This document shows, one piece after another, positions 51,012-60,657 of a stretch of 64,000 bases of DNA (positions within the stretch are counted from its first letter, which is position 1; every line of letters starts with the position of its first letter). The notes beneath the pieces are model-generated. The model was not told the DNA's origin, searched no databases, and worked only from the letters and a program-made list of their open reading frames with translations. The position numbers were made by a program, and so were the translations under genes. Origin of the DNA: Anaerococcus sp. mt242 (GTDB lineage: Bacteria > Bacillota > Clostridia > Tissierellales > Peptoniphilaceae); NCBI RefSeq assembly GCF_016798225.1, contig NZ_JAEUYX010000003.1:102550-166549 (forward strand), given 5' to 3'.

Positions 51012-52030
51012 TGGCAAAACTAACATATAAAGATGCTGGTGTAGATAAGGAAAAAGGCTACGAAGAAGTAGAACTTATCAAAAAAATTGTAAAAAAGACT
51101 CATGGTAGTGAAGTTTTAGCTGATATAGGTGGATTTGCTGGAGCCTTTGCACCAAATCTAGAAGGAATAAATAATCCTGTACTTATTAGTGGTACAGATG
51201 GAGTTGGCACAAAAATAAAACTTGCTATGGATATGGATAAGCATGACACAGTAGGTATAGATTGTGTAGCTATGTGCGTCAATGATATTGTTTGCCAAGG
51301 AGCAAAACCATTATTTTTCCTAGATTATATAGCAACAGGAAAACTAGATCCAAAAAAAATGTCTGACCTTGTAAGTGGTGTAGCTCAAGGATGCTTAGAG
51401 TCAGAAGCTGCACTTATAGGTGGAGAAACTGCAGAAATGCCAGGTATCTACACAGAAGAAGATTATGACCTAGCAGGCTTTGCAGTAGGCATAGCTGATA
51501 AAGAAAAAATAATAACTGGAGAAAATCTAAAAGAGGGAGATATTGCTATAGGTTTAGCTTCTTCAGGGGTTCATAGTAATGGATTTTCTCTAGTAAGAGC
51601 TGCTATGGATCAAGCAGGGGTTTCGTTAGATGATAAATTTGATGAAGAACAAACTATCGGTGAAAAACTTCTCACACCTACAAAAATTTATGTAAAAGAT
51701 ATTGAAAAGTTAAAAGAAAAAGTAGAAATAAAAGCAATTTCTCATATCACTGGTGGGGGCTTATACGAAAATGTTCCTAGGGTATTAGCTGATGATCTGT
51801 CAGTAGATTTTGATCTTAGCAATTTAGAAATAGATCCTATATTTAAAAAAATCCAAGAATGGGGAAATATCGATACAGATGAAATGTATCATACTTTTAA
51901 TATGGGTATTGGTATGGTAGTTTTTGTAGATTCGTCTAATGAAGAGAAGGTCTTAGAAATCTTAGGTGAAAATGCTAAAACTATTGGAAAAGTAATAAAC
52001 GGTAATAAAGATATAAAAATTAATCTATAA
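51011..52030 (+). CDS. purM: phosphoribosylformylglycinamidine cyclo-ligase
   Basis: 339 residues of normal length, with the PurM landmarks GTDGVGTKIKLA, GIDCVAMCVNDIVCQGAKPL, FFLDYIATGKLD, GGETAEMPGIY and HITGGGLYENVPR. It makes AIR from FGAM, the branch point to both purines (PurE) and thiamine (ThiC, 14 kb upstream). Confidence 0.97.
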   Translation: MAKLTYKDAGVDKEKGYEEVELIKKIVKKTHGSEVLADIGGFAGAFAPNLEGINNPVLISGTDGVGTKIKLAMDMDKHDTVGIDCVAMCVNDIVCQGAKPLFFLDYIATGKLDPKKMSDLVSGVAQGCLESEAALIGGETAEMPGIYTEEDYDLAGFAVGIADKEKIITGENLKEGDIAIGLASSGVHSNGFSLVRAAMDQAGVSLDDKFDEEQTIGEKLLTPTKIYVKDIEKLKEKVEIKAISHITGGGLYENVPRVLADDLSVDFDLSNLEIDPIFKKIQEWGNIDTDEMYHTFNMGIGMVVFVDSSNEEKVLEILGENAKTIGKVINGNKDIKINL

Positions 52031-52041
52031 GGGGATAAGTT

Positions 52042-52722
52042 ATGGAAAAAGTATACACAGGAAAAACTAAAGACGTTTATAAATTAAACGATGAAGAATA
52101 TTTATTAAAATTCAAAGACGATGTAACAGGAAATGATGGAGTATTTGACCCAGGTGCTAATTCCGTAGGACTTACAATGGAAGGTGCAGGTCACCAAGCT
52201 GTTGCTATGACCAAATACTTTTATGAAATATTAAATGATAAAGGACTTACAACCCACTTTGTATCAGCTGACTTAGATAAAAACGAAGCAGTAGTTAAAA
52301 AAGCAGATGTTTTTGGTGAGGGAGTTGAAGTAATAGTTAGATACTATGCAGTAGGTTCATTTATTAGAAGATATGGAAAATATATTGAAAGCGGAACAAA
52401 AATCGATCCATATGTAGAAATAACTTTAAAAGATGATGACAGAGATGACCCACTAATTACAAAAGATGCCCTAGTTCTTTTAAACATCATGACAGAAGAA
52501 GAATATGAAGAGCTAAAAGACTTAGCTTTAAATATCGGGGAAATTGTTAGAGAAGAATTAGCGAAAAAAGGACTTGACTTATACGATATCAAATTTGAAT
52601 TTGGTAGAATAGAAGATGGCAAAGTTGCCCTCATAGATGAAATCTCTGGTGGAAACATGAGAGCTTACCAAGGAGATAAATATATTGAGCCTCTTGAATT
52701 AGAAAAAATTATGCTCGGTTAA
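52042..52722 (+). CDS. purC: SAICAR synthetase
   Basis: 226 residues. YTGKTKDVYKL, LKFKDDVTGNDGVFDPGANS, VRYYAVGSFIRRYG and LIDEISGGNMR are PurC signatures. It joins aspartate to CAIR. It is the last gene of the operon; purB, needed for the next step, is not in the window. GGGG plus ATAAG spacing precede ATG 52042. Confidence 0.96.
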   Translation: MEKVYTGKTKDVYKLNDEEYLLKFKDDVTGNDGVFDPGANSVGLTMEGAGHQAVAMTKYFYEILNDKGLTTHFVSADLDKNEAVVKKADVFGEGVEVIVRYYAVGSFIRRYGKYIESGTKIDPYVEITLKDDDRDDPLITKDALVLLNIMTEEEYEELKDLALNIGEIVREELAKKGLDLYDIKFEFGRIEDGKVALIDEISGGNMRAYQGDKYIEPLELEKIMLG

Positions 52723-52743
52723 GAATAAATATATTAATTTTAA

Positions 52744-52790
52744 AAGGCCACTAAGTCTCAGTATCAAATTAGACTTTGTGGCCTTATATT
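52744..52790. terminator. bidirectional terminator between purC and the converging hydrolase
   Basis: A 15-bp stem with few mismatches (52744-52758 with 52771-52785) is flanked by A-rich and T-rich sequence, so it can end both the purine operon on + and the gene at 52795-53733 on -. Confidence 0.88.
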
Positions 52791-52794
52791 TTTA

Positions 52795-53733
52795 TCATTT
52801 GTATTTTTTAAGAAAATTAGCAACTATATTCTTGTATTCTTCACTTTCTTTTCTAGGAAATTCTGCATGCTTGTATCCTTTGGCGGTAAATATTTCTTTG
52901 TTATTGTGATTTATACATTTATAAAGACTTTCGCCCATATGAGGGGGAGTTAGAGTATCTTTATCAGCATTTGTAATTAGAACTGGTTTGCTTACCTTTT
53001 CTATAAATTTACTAGCATCTATGTCATCAAATGAAAAATGAAGTTTTAGCATGGTATAAATATTTCCAGCAAATTTCATATAAGAAGCTGGGACACCTTG
53101 TTTTTGTTCGATTTCTCTTAATTTCTCATCCAAAAATTCGTTAGAATTAGCTAGAGGGGATTCTAGGATAAGATAATCTATATTTTGATCATCTCGACCG
53201 GCCGCAATTGCAGAACTTGCTGCACCGTAGGATTCGCCCCATAAAACTATTTTTCCATTTTCTCCGATTTCTTTTTTGGCAATATCGATAGCATCCAAAA
53301 TATCATATGACTCAAGTACCCCAAAAGTATTGTAAGGAGCTTGATTATTTCCAGAATTTCTTTGATCAATAGCTAGGACATCATATCCAAGATTTAAAAA
53401 GATATCCATAATATGGCTTAAAGATTTACCTGTACCGCCCATGCCATGGACTAGGACAGCCATATTTTTATTTCCATCTTGTTTTACTAAAAGAGCTGGG
53501 ATATTGTGTTTGTATTTGCTAGATGGAAAATTTATGTAATGGACTTCTTTTCCCTTAACAAAATCTTCAAATTCTTGTTCATAAGATTGTTCACCTATTA
53601 AAGTTTCCTCTCTGGAAACCATATTTGTAAATCCGTTAAATACCTGCGAGCCTATAAATAGAGTAAATCCTATAAATATAGCTAGCAATATTGCTAATAA
53701 AGTTATAATTATCTTCTTTTTATTTTTAGTCAT
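52795..53733 (-). CDS. membrane-anchored alpha/beta hydrolase (BAAT/DUF-type)
   Basis: The only clear - strand gene. 312 residues: N-terminal anchor (about 8-30), then VLVHGMGGTGKSLSH, AIDQRNSGNN, nucleophile elbow LWGESYGAASSAIAA (Ser in GESYG), Asp in ITNADKDTLTPP and His near KGYKHAEFP. It resembles staphylococcal and clostridial extracellular-side esterases. Substrate unknown. Its promoter should lie in 53734-53800. Confidence 0.85.
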   Translation of the reverse strand: MTKNKKKIIITLLAILLAIFIGFTLFIGSQVFNGFTNMVSREETLIGEQSYEQEFEDFVKGKEVHYINFPSSKYKHNIPALLVKQDGNKNMAVLVHGMGGTGKSLSHIMDIFLNLGYDVLAIDQRNSGNNQAPYNTFGVLESYDILDAIDIAKKEIGENGKIVLWGESYGAASSAIAAGRDDQNIDYLILESPLANSNEFLDEKLREIEQKQGVPASYMKFAGNIYTMLKLHFSFDDIDASKFIEKVSKPVLITNADKDTLTPPHMGESLYKCINHNNKEIFTAKGYKHAEFPRKESEEYKNIVANFLKKYK

Positions 53734-53967
53734 AGTGAGCTCCTAATTGCAAATGTTCTAAAAATATATCTTTTAATTTTATGGTGTCAAGGTAAGTATA
53801 ATGTTAAATTTTAAAAGATATATCATACTAGCAATTAGTTTTAAATCTATCTATAAAGAAATTTAGAGAATTATAAGAACTTTTCAAGTGTTGTTACTTA
53901 TTTAAATATAATAAATAAGAGTTATAGTATTAATAGTAAAAATTTAATGGATGAGGTAGATCTAGAG

Positions 53968-54384
53968 ATGAAAATTGCAGTAAGTGCTTGTTTATTAGGT
54001 GAAAATTGTAAATACAATGGTGGCAATAATTATAATAAAAAATTAGTTGATTTTGTAAAAGACCATGAAGTTATATCTTTGTGTCCAGAAGTTCTAGGAG
54101 GCCTAGCTACACCGAGGCTGCCAGCTGAGATTGTAAACGGTCTTGTTAAACAAAAGGATGGAATATCTGTTGATGATGAATTTAAAAAAGGTGCCAAAAT
54201 AGCTTTAGATATAATAAATAAAAATAAAGTTGATTTAGTAATCTTACAATCAAGAAGCCCATCCTGTGGGGTAAATAATATATATGATGGCTCATTTACT
54301 GGAAATCTTATAAAGGGTAAGGGAGTCTTTGCAAAAATTTTAGAGGAAAACAATATTAAAGTTATAGATGTAGAAAACTTATAA
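53968..54384 (+). CDS. DUF523 family protein
   Basis: 138 residues from ATG 53968, where family members start (MKIAVSACLLGENCKYNG); ATG 53947 is in frame upstream but gives an unusual leader and overlaps the GAGGT site. Conserved features are CPEVLGGLATPRLPAEI and LQSRSPSCGVNNIYDGSFTG with invariant Cys residues. DUF523 proteins are widespread, probably metal or Fe-S related, with unproven function. Confidence 0.9.
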   Translation: MKIAVSACLLGENCKYNGGNNYNKKLVDFVKDHEVISLCPEVLGGLATPRLPAEIVNGLVKQKDGISVDDEFKKGAKIALDIINKNKVDLVILQSRSPSCGVNNIYDGSFTGNLIKGKGVFAKILEENNIKVIDVENL

Positions 54385-54443
54385 TTTTATAATTTAATTT
54401 TAGCTATAAAACTTATTTTATAATTGACTATTAGGAGGATAAT

Positions 54444-54758
54444 ATGAATATTGAAGAATTTCAAAATTGGAATAAAGAATTTTATAATAAAAGATCCTGG
54501 GATAAATATAACTCTTTTATTAGAATGAATTTTTTATGTGAAGAAGTCGGAGAACTGTCTCAAGCAATTAGAAAGTATGAAATAGGAAGAGATAGACCAG
54601 ATGAAGAAGAAAAGTCTAGGTCTGAAAATATGCAAGGGATAAAAGAAGAAATAGGAGATGTTATTGATAATATAACAGTATTGATAAATAAATATGACCT
54701 ATCACTAGAAGAAATATTAGAAAATCATATAAAAAAAATAGAAAGTAGATTTGAATAA
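54444..54758 (+). CDS. MazG-like nucleotide pyrophosphohydrolase
   Basis: A 104-residue all-alpha protein with the MazG metal-binding pattern: LCEEVGELSQAIRKYE (ExxE) and IKEEIGDVIDNITVLI (ExxD). It probably hydrolyses a (d)NTP or related nucleotide for pool cleaning. Its stop overlaps the start of the LOG gene by one base, so both are coupled. Confidence 0.85.
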   Translation: MNIEEFQNWNKEFYNKRSWDKYNSFIRMNFLCEEVGELSQAIRKYEIGRDRPDEEEKSRSENMQGIKEEIGDVIDNITVLINKYDLSLEEILENHIKKIESRFE

Positions 54759-55321
54759 TGAATATAACTGTATTCTGTGGTGCCAGTTTGGGAGCTAATT
54801 GTATATATAGGGAAAAGACTATTGAATTAGGTAAATGGATAGCTAGTAATAACCACAGACTTATATATGGTGGCGGAAAAGTAGGATTAATGGGCTTACT
54901 TGCCGATACTGTTTTAGAAAATGGCGGTAAGGTTACAGGAATTATACCTACTTTCTTAGTCGAAAGAGAAATTAGTCACCCAGATATTAACGAACTTATA
55001 ACAGTTGATAATATGTCTGATAGAAAAAATTACATGGTTGATATGGGAGATGCATTTCTTGCTTTGCCTGGGGGGCCTGGTACACTAGAAGAAATTACTC
55101 AAGTCATATCTTGGGCTAGAGTTGGAGAAAATGACTGCCCTTGTATAATGATGAATGTCAATGGCTATTACAATTATATAGAAGATTTTTTCAATAAAAT
55201 GGTTAATGAAGGATTCTTAAGCCCTGATGATAATAAGAATACTTTGTTTTCTGAGAATATCAATGAAATAGAAGAATTCATAATAAATTATAGGAAACCT
55301 AAGATTAGAACATACAATTAA
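54758..55321 (+). CDS. LOG family nucleotide 5'-monophosphate phosphoribohydrolase
   Basis: 187 residues with ITVFCGASLGANCIYREKTI, YGGGKVGLMGLLAD and the diagnostic PGGPGTLEEI (PGGxGTxxE). LOG/TIGR00730 proteins cleave the ribose-5-phosphate from nucleotide monophosphates. Coupling to a MazG-like enzyme suggests a two-step nucleotide breakdown: NTP to NMP, then NMP to base. Confidence 0.92.
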   Translation: MNITVFCGASLGANCIYREKTIELGKWIASNNHRLIYGGGKVGLMGLLADTVLENGGKVTGIIPTFLVEREISHPDINELITVDNMSDRKNYMVDMGDAFLALPGGPGTLEEITQVISWARVGENDCPCIMMNVNGYYNYIEDFFNKMVNEGFLSPDDNKNTLFSENINEIEEFIINYRKPKIRTYN

Positions 55322-55341
55322 TAATTGAAAGGAAATAAAAT

Positions 55342-55656
55342 ATGAAATTAACAGACTTTACAAAAACTGACCAAGATGAAATTGAAAAAGGATTGTTAAC
55401 AGCCAAGCTTACTGATAAAGAAGCTACTAAAAAAATTCTAACCCTAGTACCTGAAGAATGGATTAAAAAAATTCCATTTTTTGTAAGAGGTCATGCTACA
55501 ACTAAGAGCGTAGAAAAAATTGCTAACGAATATCCAGATTTATATGCTGTTGCAAAAGAACCTGGAGAATTGCCAGAAAAAGAACGCGAAGAGCTTAAAA
55601 AGATTATTACAGATTTATTTCGCGAAAGAATGGATAAACACAATATAAAATACTAA
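55342..55656 (+). CDS. hypothetical protein
   Basis: 104 residues, charged, no membrane segment or signal, with a C-terminal helical part (EKEREELKKIITDLFRERMD). GAAAGG precedes ATG 55342. I do not recognise the family. It lies 20 bases after the LOG gene and is followed by a terminator, so it ends that operon. Confidence 0.75.
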   Translation: MKLTDFTKTDQDEIEKGLLTAKLTDKEATKKILTLVPEEWIKKIPFFVRGHATTKSVEKIANEYPDLYAVAKEPGELPEKEREELKKIITDLFRERMDKHNIKY

Positions 55657-55678
55657 AAGATAATTAGTTTAGTTAAAG

Positions 55679-55712
55679 GACTTTTAAGGTATAAATCTTA
55701 AAAGTCTTTTTT
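55679..55712 (+). terminator. Rho-independent terminator
   Basis: A perfect 10-bp stem (55679-55688 with 55697-55706) and six T residues. Confidence 0.92.
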
Positions 55713-55748
55713 GATTAGTTATTTTAAGAAAGTGTGAAAGGATAAATA

Positions 55749-56489
55749 ATGATTAAATATCAAAACGTATCTATGTCTTATCCGGATAGTGGTAAGGTCT
55801 TAGATGATTTAAATTTTGAGATAAAAAAGGGAGAATTTTTTGTAATAGTTGGTCCCAGTGGAAGTGGGAAGACTACTACACTAAAACTTATAAATAGATT
55901 AATAGAGCAAAGTAAGGGAGATATTTTCTTTAATAATAAAAAAATAAAAGATTATCCCTTAAGAGACTTAAGGTTGAGTATGGGTTATGTTTTGCAACAA
56001 ATTGCACTATTTCCAAATATGACAGTAGCAGAAAATATCGCCCTTATTCCTGAAATGAAGAAAATGGATAAGAAAACTATTACTGAAACTACAGATAAAC
56101 TTTTAAATGAAGTTGGCATGGATCCAAAAATTTATCGAAATAGATTGCCAAAAGATTTATCAGGTGGTGAAAAACAAAGAATAGGTATTTTAAGAGCTAT
56201 TGCAGCAAATCCAGATGTTCTTTTAATGGATGAACCATTCTCTGCCTTAGATCCAATTAGTAAGTCCCAACTGCAAGATTTAATCACAAAAATCCACAAG
56301 GCTTATAAAATCACCACGGTTTTTGTAACTCACGATATGAATGAAGCTATCAAATTAGCAGATAGGATTTGTATTATGAAATATGGGAAAATTGTACAAA
56401 TTGGTTCGCCAGAGCAAATTATAAATAACCCAGCTAATAATTTTGTTAGCCAGTTTTTTGAAAATGAAAGTGAGCTCATCCATGAATAA
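55749..56489 (+). CDS. osmoprotectant (betaine/carnitine/choline) ABC importer ATPase
   Basis: 246 residues with Walker A ([14 protein letters not shown]), Q-loop ([17 protein letters not shown]), signature ([16 protein letters not shown]), Walker B ([15 protein letters not shown]) and H-loop (THDMNEA). The [11 protein letters not shown] segment is typical of the OpuCA/ProV group. Unlike many of that group it lacks C-terminal CBS domains. It overlaps the next gene by eight bases. Confidence 0.92.
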   Translation: MIKYQNVSMSYPDSGKVLDDLNFEIKKGEFFVIVGPSGSGKTTTLKLINRLIEQSKGDIFFNNKKIKDYPLRDLRLSMGYVLQQIALFPNMTVAENIALIPEMKKMDKKTITETTDKLLNEVGMDPKIYRNRLPKDLSGGEKQRIGILRAIAANPDVLLMDEPFSALDPISKSQLQDLITKIHKAYKITTVFVTHDMNEAIKLADRICIMKYGKIVQIGSPEQIINNPANNFVSQFFENESELIHE

Positions 56490-58008
56490 TTTAATAACAA
56501 CTTTTATCGAAAGAAAATCTGACTGGATAGGAGCCTTGTTTGAACATATAGAAATATCTTTAATTTCTTTAATTATAGCTATTTTAATAGCAATTCCTCT
56601 TGCTATAGCTTTATCAAATAAAAAAAGAGCAAATGAAGCAATACTACAAGTAACGGGTATTTTTCAAACTATACCATCACTTGCCTTACTTGGATTATTT
56701 ATTCCATTAATGGGTATAGGAAAAATTCCTGCCATTACAGCCCTTGTAATTTATGCATTATTTCCAATCTATCAAGCTACTGTAACAGGTTTATCCGAAA
56801 TAGACCCATCTTTAGAAGAAGCTGCAACTGCTTTTGGTATGACAAAGTGGGAAAAATTAAAGAAATTTAAACTAAGTTTGGCAATGCCAATCATTATGTC
56901 CGGTGTAAGAACATCTGCCATAATGATTATAGGAACTGCAACTTTGGCGGCTTTGGTAGGCGCTGGAGGACTTGGAACATTTATTTTGCTAGGAATTGAT
57001 AGAAATAATTCTTCATTGATCCTAATTGGAGCGATTTCTTCAGCGATTTTGGCAATATTATTTGGAGTTTTGATTAAATTATTACAAAATAAAAAACCAA
57101 AAACGATACTTATAACTCTTATAATAGCAAGTCTTGTCACACTTTTAAGCTTAACTCCTTTTGGAGGAAAAAGTTCTAAAAAATTAGTTGCAGCCGGAAA
57201 GCTTGGAGCTGAACCAGAAATACTTATAAATATGTATAAGGAATTAATCGAAGAAAATTCTGACATAAAAGTGGAATTAAAGCCGAATTTTGGGAAAACT
57301 AGCTTCTTATATGAAGCTTTAAAATCTGGAAGTATAGACATTTACCCAGAATTTACAGGTACGATTACAAGTTCACTTTTAAAAAATGATATTGGTAAAA
57401 TTTCTAATGACCCTAACGAGGTCTATAAGATAGCTAGGGATAAAATTTATGAGCAAGATAATTTAGCTTTACTATCGCCAAGTAAATTTCAAAACACTTA
57501 TGCACTAGCAGTAAGGGAAGATTTTGCAAATGAAAATGATATTAAAAAAGTTTCCGATTTAAAAAATGTAGAGAATAATGCTATCGCTGGCTTTACTTTA
57601 GAATTTAATGATAGAGAAGATGGTAATCGTGGATTAAAATACTTATATAATTTAGACTTGGATGTAAAAACTATGGAACCTGCTCTAAGATATACGGCAA
57701 TTTCAAATGGCTCTATAGATATAACTGATGTTTATTCTACAGATAGTCAAATTATTACAAACAAACTAAGAGTTTTAGAAGATGATAAAAAACTATTTCC
57801 ACCTTACCAAGCTGCACCTTTATTAAGAAGTGAAACTTTAAAAAAATATCCAGAGCTTGAAGAAATACTGGCAAAACTAGCTGGAAAAATAACAAATGAT
57901 CAGATGACTGAAATGAATTATATGGTAGATGTGGAAGGCAAGGCAGCTAGTGAAGTTGCTAGAGAATTTTTGATAAAAGAAAAGTTAATAGAAAAAAATA
58001 ATAACTAA
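56482..58008 (+). CDS. osmoprotectant ABC importer, fused permease and substrate-binding protein
   Basis: 508 residues from ATG 56482 (an upstream in-frame ATG at 56443 lies within the ATPase gene). Residues about 15-205 form the permease with the EAA motif [20 protein letters not shown]; a helix at about 212-230 is followed by an OpuAC-type binding domain ([47 protein letters not shown]). The binding site faces outside. Such fusions (ChoS/OpuBC-like) import glycine betaine, carnitine or choline; which one cannot be read. Confidence 0.92.
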   Translation: MNNLITTFIERKSDWIGALFEHIEISLISLIIAILIAIPLAIALSNKKRANEAILQVTGIFQTIPSLALLGLFIPLMGIGKIPAITALVIYALFPIYQATVTGLSEIDPSLEEAATAFGMTKWEKLKKFKLSLAMPIIMSGVRTSAIMIIGTATLAALVGAGGLGTFILLGIDRNNSSLILIGAISSAILAILFGVLIKLLQNKKPKTILITLIIASLVTLLSLTPFGGKSSKKLVAAGKLGAEPEILINMYKELIEENSDIKVELKPNFGKTSFLYEALKSGSIDIYPEFTGTITSSLLKNDIGKISNDPNEVYKIARDKIYEQDNLALLSPSKFQNTYALAVREDFANENDIKKVSDLKNVENNAIAGFTLEFNDREDGNRGLKYLYNLDLDVKTMEPALRYTAISNGSIDITDVYSTDSQIITNKLRVLEDDKKLFPPYQAAPLLRSETLKKYPELEEILAKLAGKITNDQMTEMNYMVDVEGKAASEVAREFLIKEKLIEKNNN

Positions 58009-58117
58009 AATAATCACTTTAACGTTGCAAAGCGTGTACTTGCGAGGATTTTAAATTTCTTGTATCTTATTTTATAGAGGGAGAATAAGTAGAAAATTTA
58101 TTTTGTTGAGGTGAATT

Positions 58118-59485
58118 ATGGATAATAAATTTTGGACACATGAAAATGAAGCAGTTGAACTTAGCTTAGAATGGGCAAAAGAGAGAACTGTATCTGGTTC
58201 CGATCCAAAAACAACTGCCCTTACTGCAAATGAATTAAGAGAAAAAGTTGGCCAAACTATTACCGAAGATGGTATTGGACCAAAACAAGCCTTAGAAATT
58301 TTTGAAATATTAAATAGGGCGACTCGTTCAGCCGATGATCCTATGAATTTTGCATATATACCATCTGCACCTACAAAAGCGGCAGTTGCCTTTGATGAAG
58401 TGGTATCAGCTGCAAATGTATTCGGAGGTATCTGGGAATGCGGTGCTGGTGCAATTTTTGCAGAAAATCAAGTAGTAGATTGGCTAAAAGAAAATCTATC
58501 TTGGCCTAAAGAAGCTGTTGGTACTTTTGTATCTGGTGGAACACATGGAAATCTTTCTGCCCTAGCATGCGCTAGAGACCATGCTAAAAATCTTTGGAAA
58601 GAAAAAGGAAAATATGTAAATGGCAGACCAAGTGATGGTTATAAGTTAATTATTTCAAAAGATACACATTCATCAGTAAAAACAATAGCAAAAGTTTTGG
58701 ACGTAGATGTTATTACTGCTGAGACTGATGAAAATGGCAGGATGACAGGGCAAAGTGTAGAAAAACTTATAAAAGAAAATGAAGGTGTTTTTGCAGTTGT
58801 TGCGACTACCGGTACAACAAATACTGGCTCTATCGACCATATAGAATCTATCTCTGAAGTTTGCAAAAAATATGATATATGGCTTCATATAGACGGTGCT
58901 TATGGTGGGGCTGGAATTTTAGCTCCAAGTGTAAGAGAATTATATAAGGGAATAGAAAATGCAGATTCATTTATAGTTGACCCTCACAAATGGCTATTTG
59001 CTCCGTATGATTGCTGTTGCTTAGTGTATAGGAATCCCAAAAATGTATATCAGACATTTTCTCAACGTGCAGAATATTTGGAAGGAGTTGACCACAGTCA
59101 ATCAAATCCAACAGATATGGCAATTCACTTATCTAGAAGGACAAGAGGACTGCCATTATGGTATTCACTAGTTACTTATGGTAGCAAAAAATATAGTGAA
59201 GCAGTTGAACTTTGTATAACCAATGCAAAAAAATGTGCCGAAGCCATAAAAAATACTGCCCACTTAGAATTAGTTATGGAACCAACATTATCAATAGTGG
59301 TCTTTAAAAGAAAAGGCTGGCAAAAAGAAGATTATGAAGCATGGTCAAGAGATTTGGCACTAAGAGGAAAACTTCTTTGTTTACCATCTAGCATTGACGG
59401 GGAAACTATACTAAGACTTGCATTTTTAAATCCAAATACAGATATAGAAAAAGCTATAAATATAATAGTAGAAACTACAAAATAA
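58118..59485 (+). CDS. PLP-dependent group II amino-acid decarboxylase
   Basis: 455 residues: substrate-side GIWECGAGAIFAENQVVDWL, cofactor contacts in FVSGGTHGNLSAL, DTHSSVKTIAKVL, ATTGTTNTGSID, LHIDGAYGGAG, and the Schiff-base Lys 291 in IVDPHKWLFAPYDC. The family covers glutamate, diaminobutyrate and aromatic amino-acid decarboxylases; substrate is uncertain. RBS GAGGTG precedes ATG 58118. The gap 58009-58117 shows no clear terminator. Confidence 0.9.
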   Translation: MDNKFWTHENEAVELSLEWAKERTVSGSDPKTTALTANELREKVGQTITEDGIGPKQALEIFEILNRATRSADDPMNFAYIPSAPTKAAVAFDEVVSAANVFGGIWECGAGAIFAENQVVDWLKENLSWPKEAVGTFVSGGTHGNLSALACARDHAKNLWKEKGKYVNGRPSDGYKLIISKDTHSSVKTIAKVLDVDVITAETDENGRMTGQSVEKLIKENEGVFAVVATTGTTNTGSIDHIESISEVCKKYDIWLHIDGAYGGAGILAPSVRELYKGIENADSFIVDPHKWLFAPYDCCCLVYRNPKNVYQTFSQRAEYLEGVDHSQSNPTDMAIHLSRRTRGLPLWYSLVTYGSKKYSEAVELCITNAKKCAEAIKNTAHLELVMEPTLSIVVFKRKGWQKEDYEAWSRDLALRGKLLCLPSSIDGETILRLAFLNPNTDIEKAINIIVETTK

Positions 59486-59492
59486 ATGTTTA

Positions 59493-59531
59493 AAAACTTC
59501 ACTTACTTTATACTTACAAGTGAAGTTTTTT
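59493..59531 (+). terminator. Rho-independent terminator
   Basis: A 12-bp perfect stem (59493-59504 with 59518-59529) and T run after the decarboxylase gene. Confidence 0.9.
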
Positions 59532-59543
59532 AGTGGAGTTATT

Positions 59544-60602
59544 ATGATAGAAAATAAAGTAATAGAAAAAGTTGGGATTATATATTTAAATAGGCCAGAT
59601 AAGATTAATGCATTAAATCTATCTATGGTCGATCAAATATACTATATCTTAAAAAGTTGGGAATCAGATAAAAATATAAATGTTGTTTTGTTTGATAGTT
59701 TATCTAGTAAAGGATTTTCTGCTGGAGGAGATTTAAAAGAAATATATTATGATTATCTTATAAATGATAATTGCAAAGATAAGGACTTATTATTTAAAAA
59801 AGAATACGATTTGGATAAGTATATTAAATCTTACAGCAAACCCATCATCAGTCATTGGCATGGAATAGTTATGGGTGGAGGTGTAGGCCTTAGTATAAAT
59901 TCTGATTTGATAGTATGCGAAAAAACTACAAACTGGGCCATGCCTGAGACAAGTCTTGGTTTTGTGCCTGATGTAGGAGTTCAAAAATATATTTCAAACT
60001 TGCCCCAAGCTTTAGGTCAGTATATTGGGTTATGTGGTGTAAGCCTAAATTCATATGACCTAATAAAATATGATTTAGCAGATATAGAACTTAGCCAAAT
60101 AGCTTATGAAAAATTTTTAAAGACTCTATATAAACTTTCAAATACATATGCAGGTGAAGATTTAATAAATCAACTTAAAAATCAATTAGAGAAAACAAAT
60201 AATATTTTGAAAGATAGTTATATACAAAATAACATGGAAAAAATAGAAAAATATTTTTCCTTATCTAGCATGGAAGAAATCTTTAATAAATTAAACTCTA
60301 ATTTGAATGATGAATTTGCTAGAAAAACTTATGAAAATCTATCTTATAAAGATCCTTTTATATTAACTCTTCAGTTTGAAAAGTATTTTGTGTGCAAAAA
60401 ATTAACTTATGAGCAAACTATCGATTTAGATTTAAAAATTGTCCAATATGCCATAACAACAAAATCTATTAATGAAGGCATAAGATCGAAAATAATTGAT
60501 AAGGATAATCATCCAAATTGGCCAGTACAAAACTTTAATCAAATCAATGAAACAGATATTAAGAATTTATTAGACATCAAAAAATTATACAAAGATATAT
60601 AA
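59544..60602 (+). CDS. enoyl-CoA hydratase/3-hydroxyisobutyryl-CoA hydrolase family protein
   Basis: 352 residues from ATG 59544, with GTGGAG upstream; the in-frame GTG at 59520 lies inside the preceding terminator. Crotonase-fold motifs: YLNRPDKINALNLSMVDQI, GFSAGGDLKEIYYD (oxyanion hole), HWHGIVMGGGVGLSINSDL, WAMPETSLGFVPDVG with the catalytic Glu. The C-terminal half matches the ECH_2 type, which includes 3-hydroxyisobutyryl-CoA hydrolases. The CoA substrate in this organism is unknown. Confidence 0.88.
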   Translation: MIENKVIEKVGIIYLNRPDKINALNLSMVDQIYYILKSWESDKNINVVLFDSLSSKGFSAGGDLKEIYYDYLINDNCKDKDLLFKKEYDLDKYIKSYSKPIISHWHGIVMGGGVGLSINSDLIVCEKTTNWAMPETSLGFVPDVGVQKYISNLPQALGQYIGLCGVSLNSYDLIKYDLADIELSQIAYEKFLKTLYKLSNTYAGEDLINQLKNQLEKTNNILKDSYIQNNMEKIEKYFSLSSMEEIFNKLNSNLNDEFARKTYENLSYKDPFILTLQFEKYFVCKKLTYEQTIDLDLKIVQYAITTKSINEGIRSKIIDKDNHPNWPVQNFNQINETDIKNLLDIKKLYKDI

Positions 60603-60657
60603 AATTACAATATCTTGTGGGTAAAAATAATAATATTATAAAATTAAAAGAGGAAAT

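Noticed and set aside
56772..57341. Antisense frame of 189 codons opposite the osmolyte permease
   Set aside because: Low complexity product, no start signals, and the + strand gene accounts for the region.
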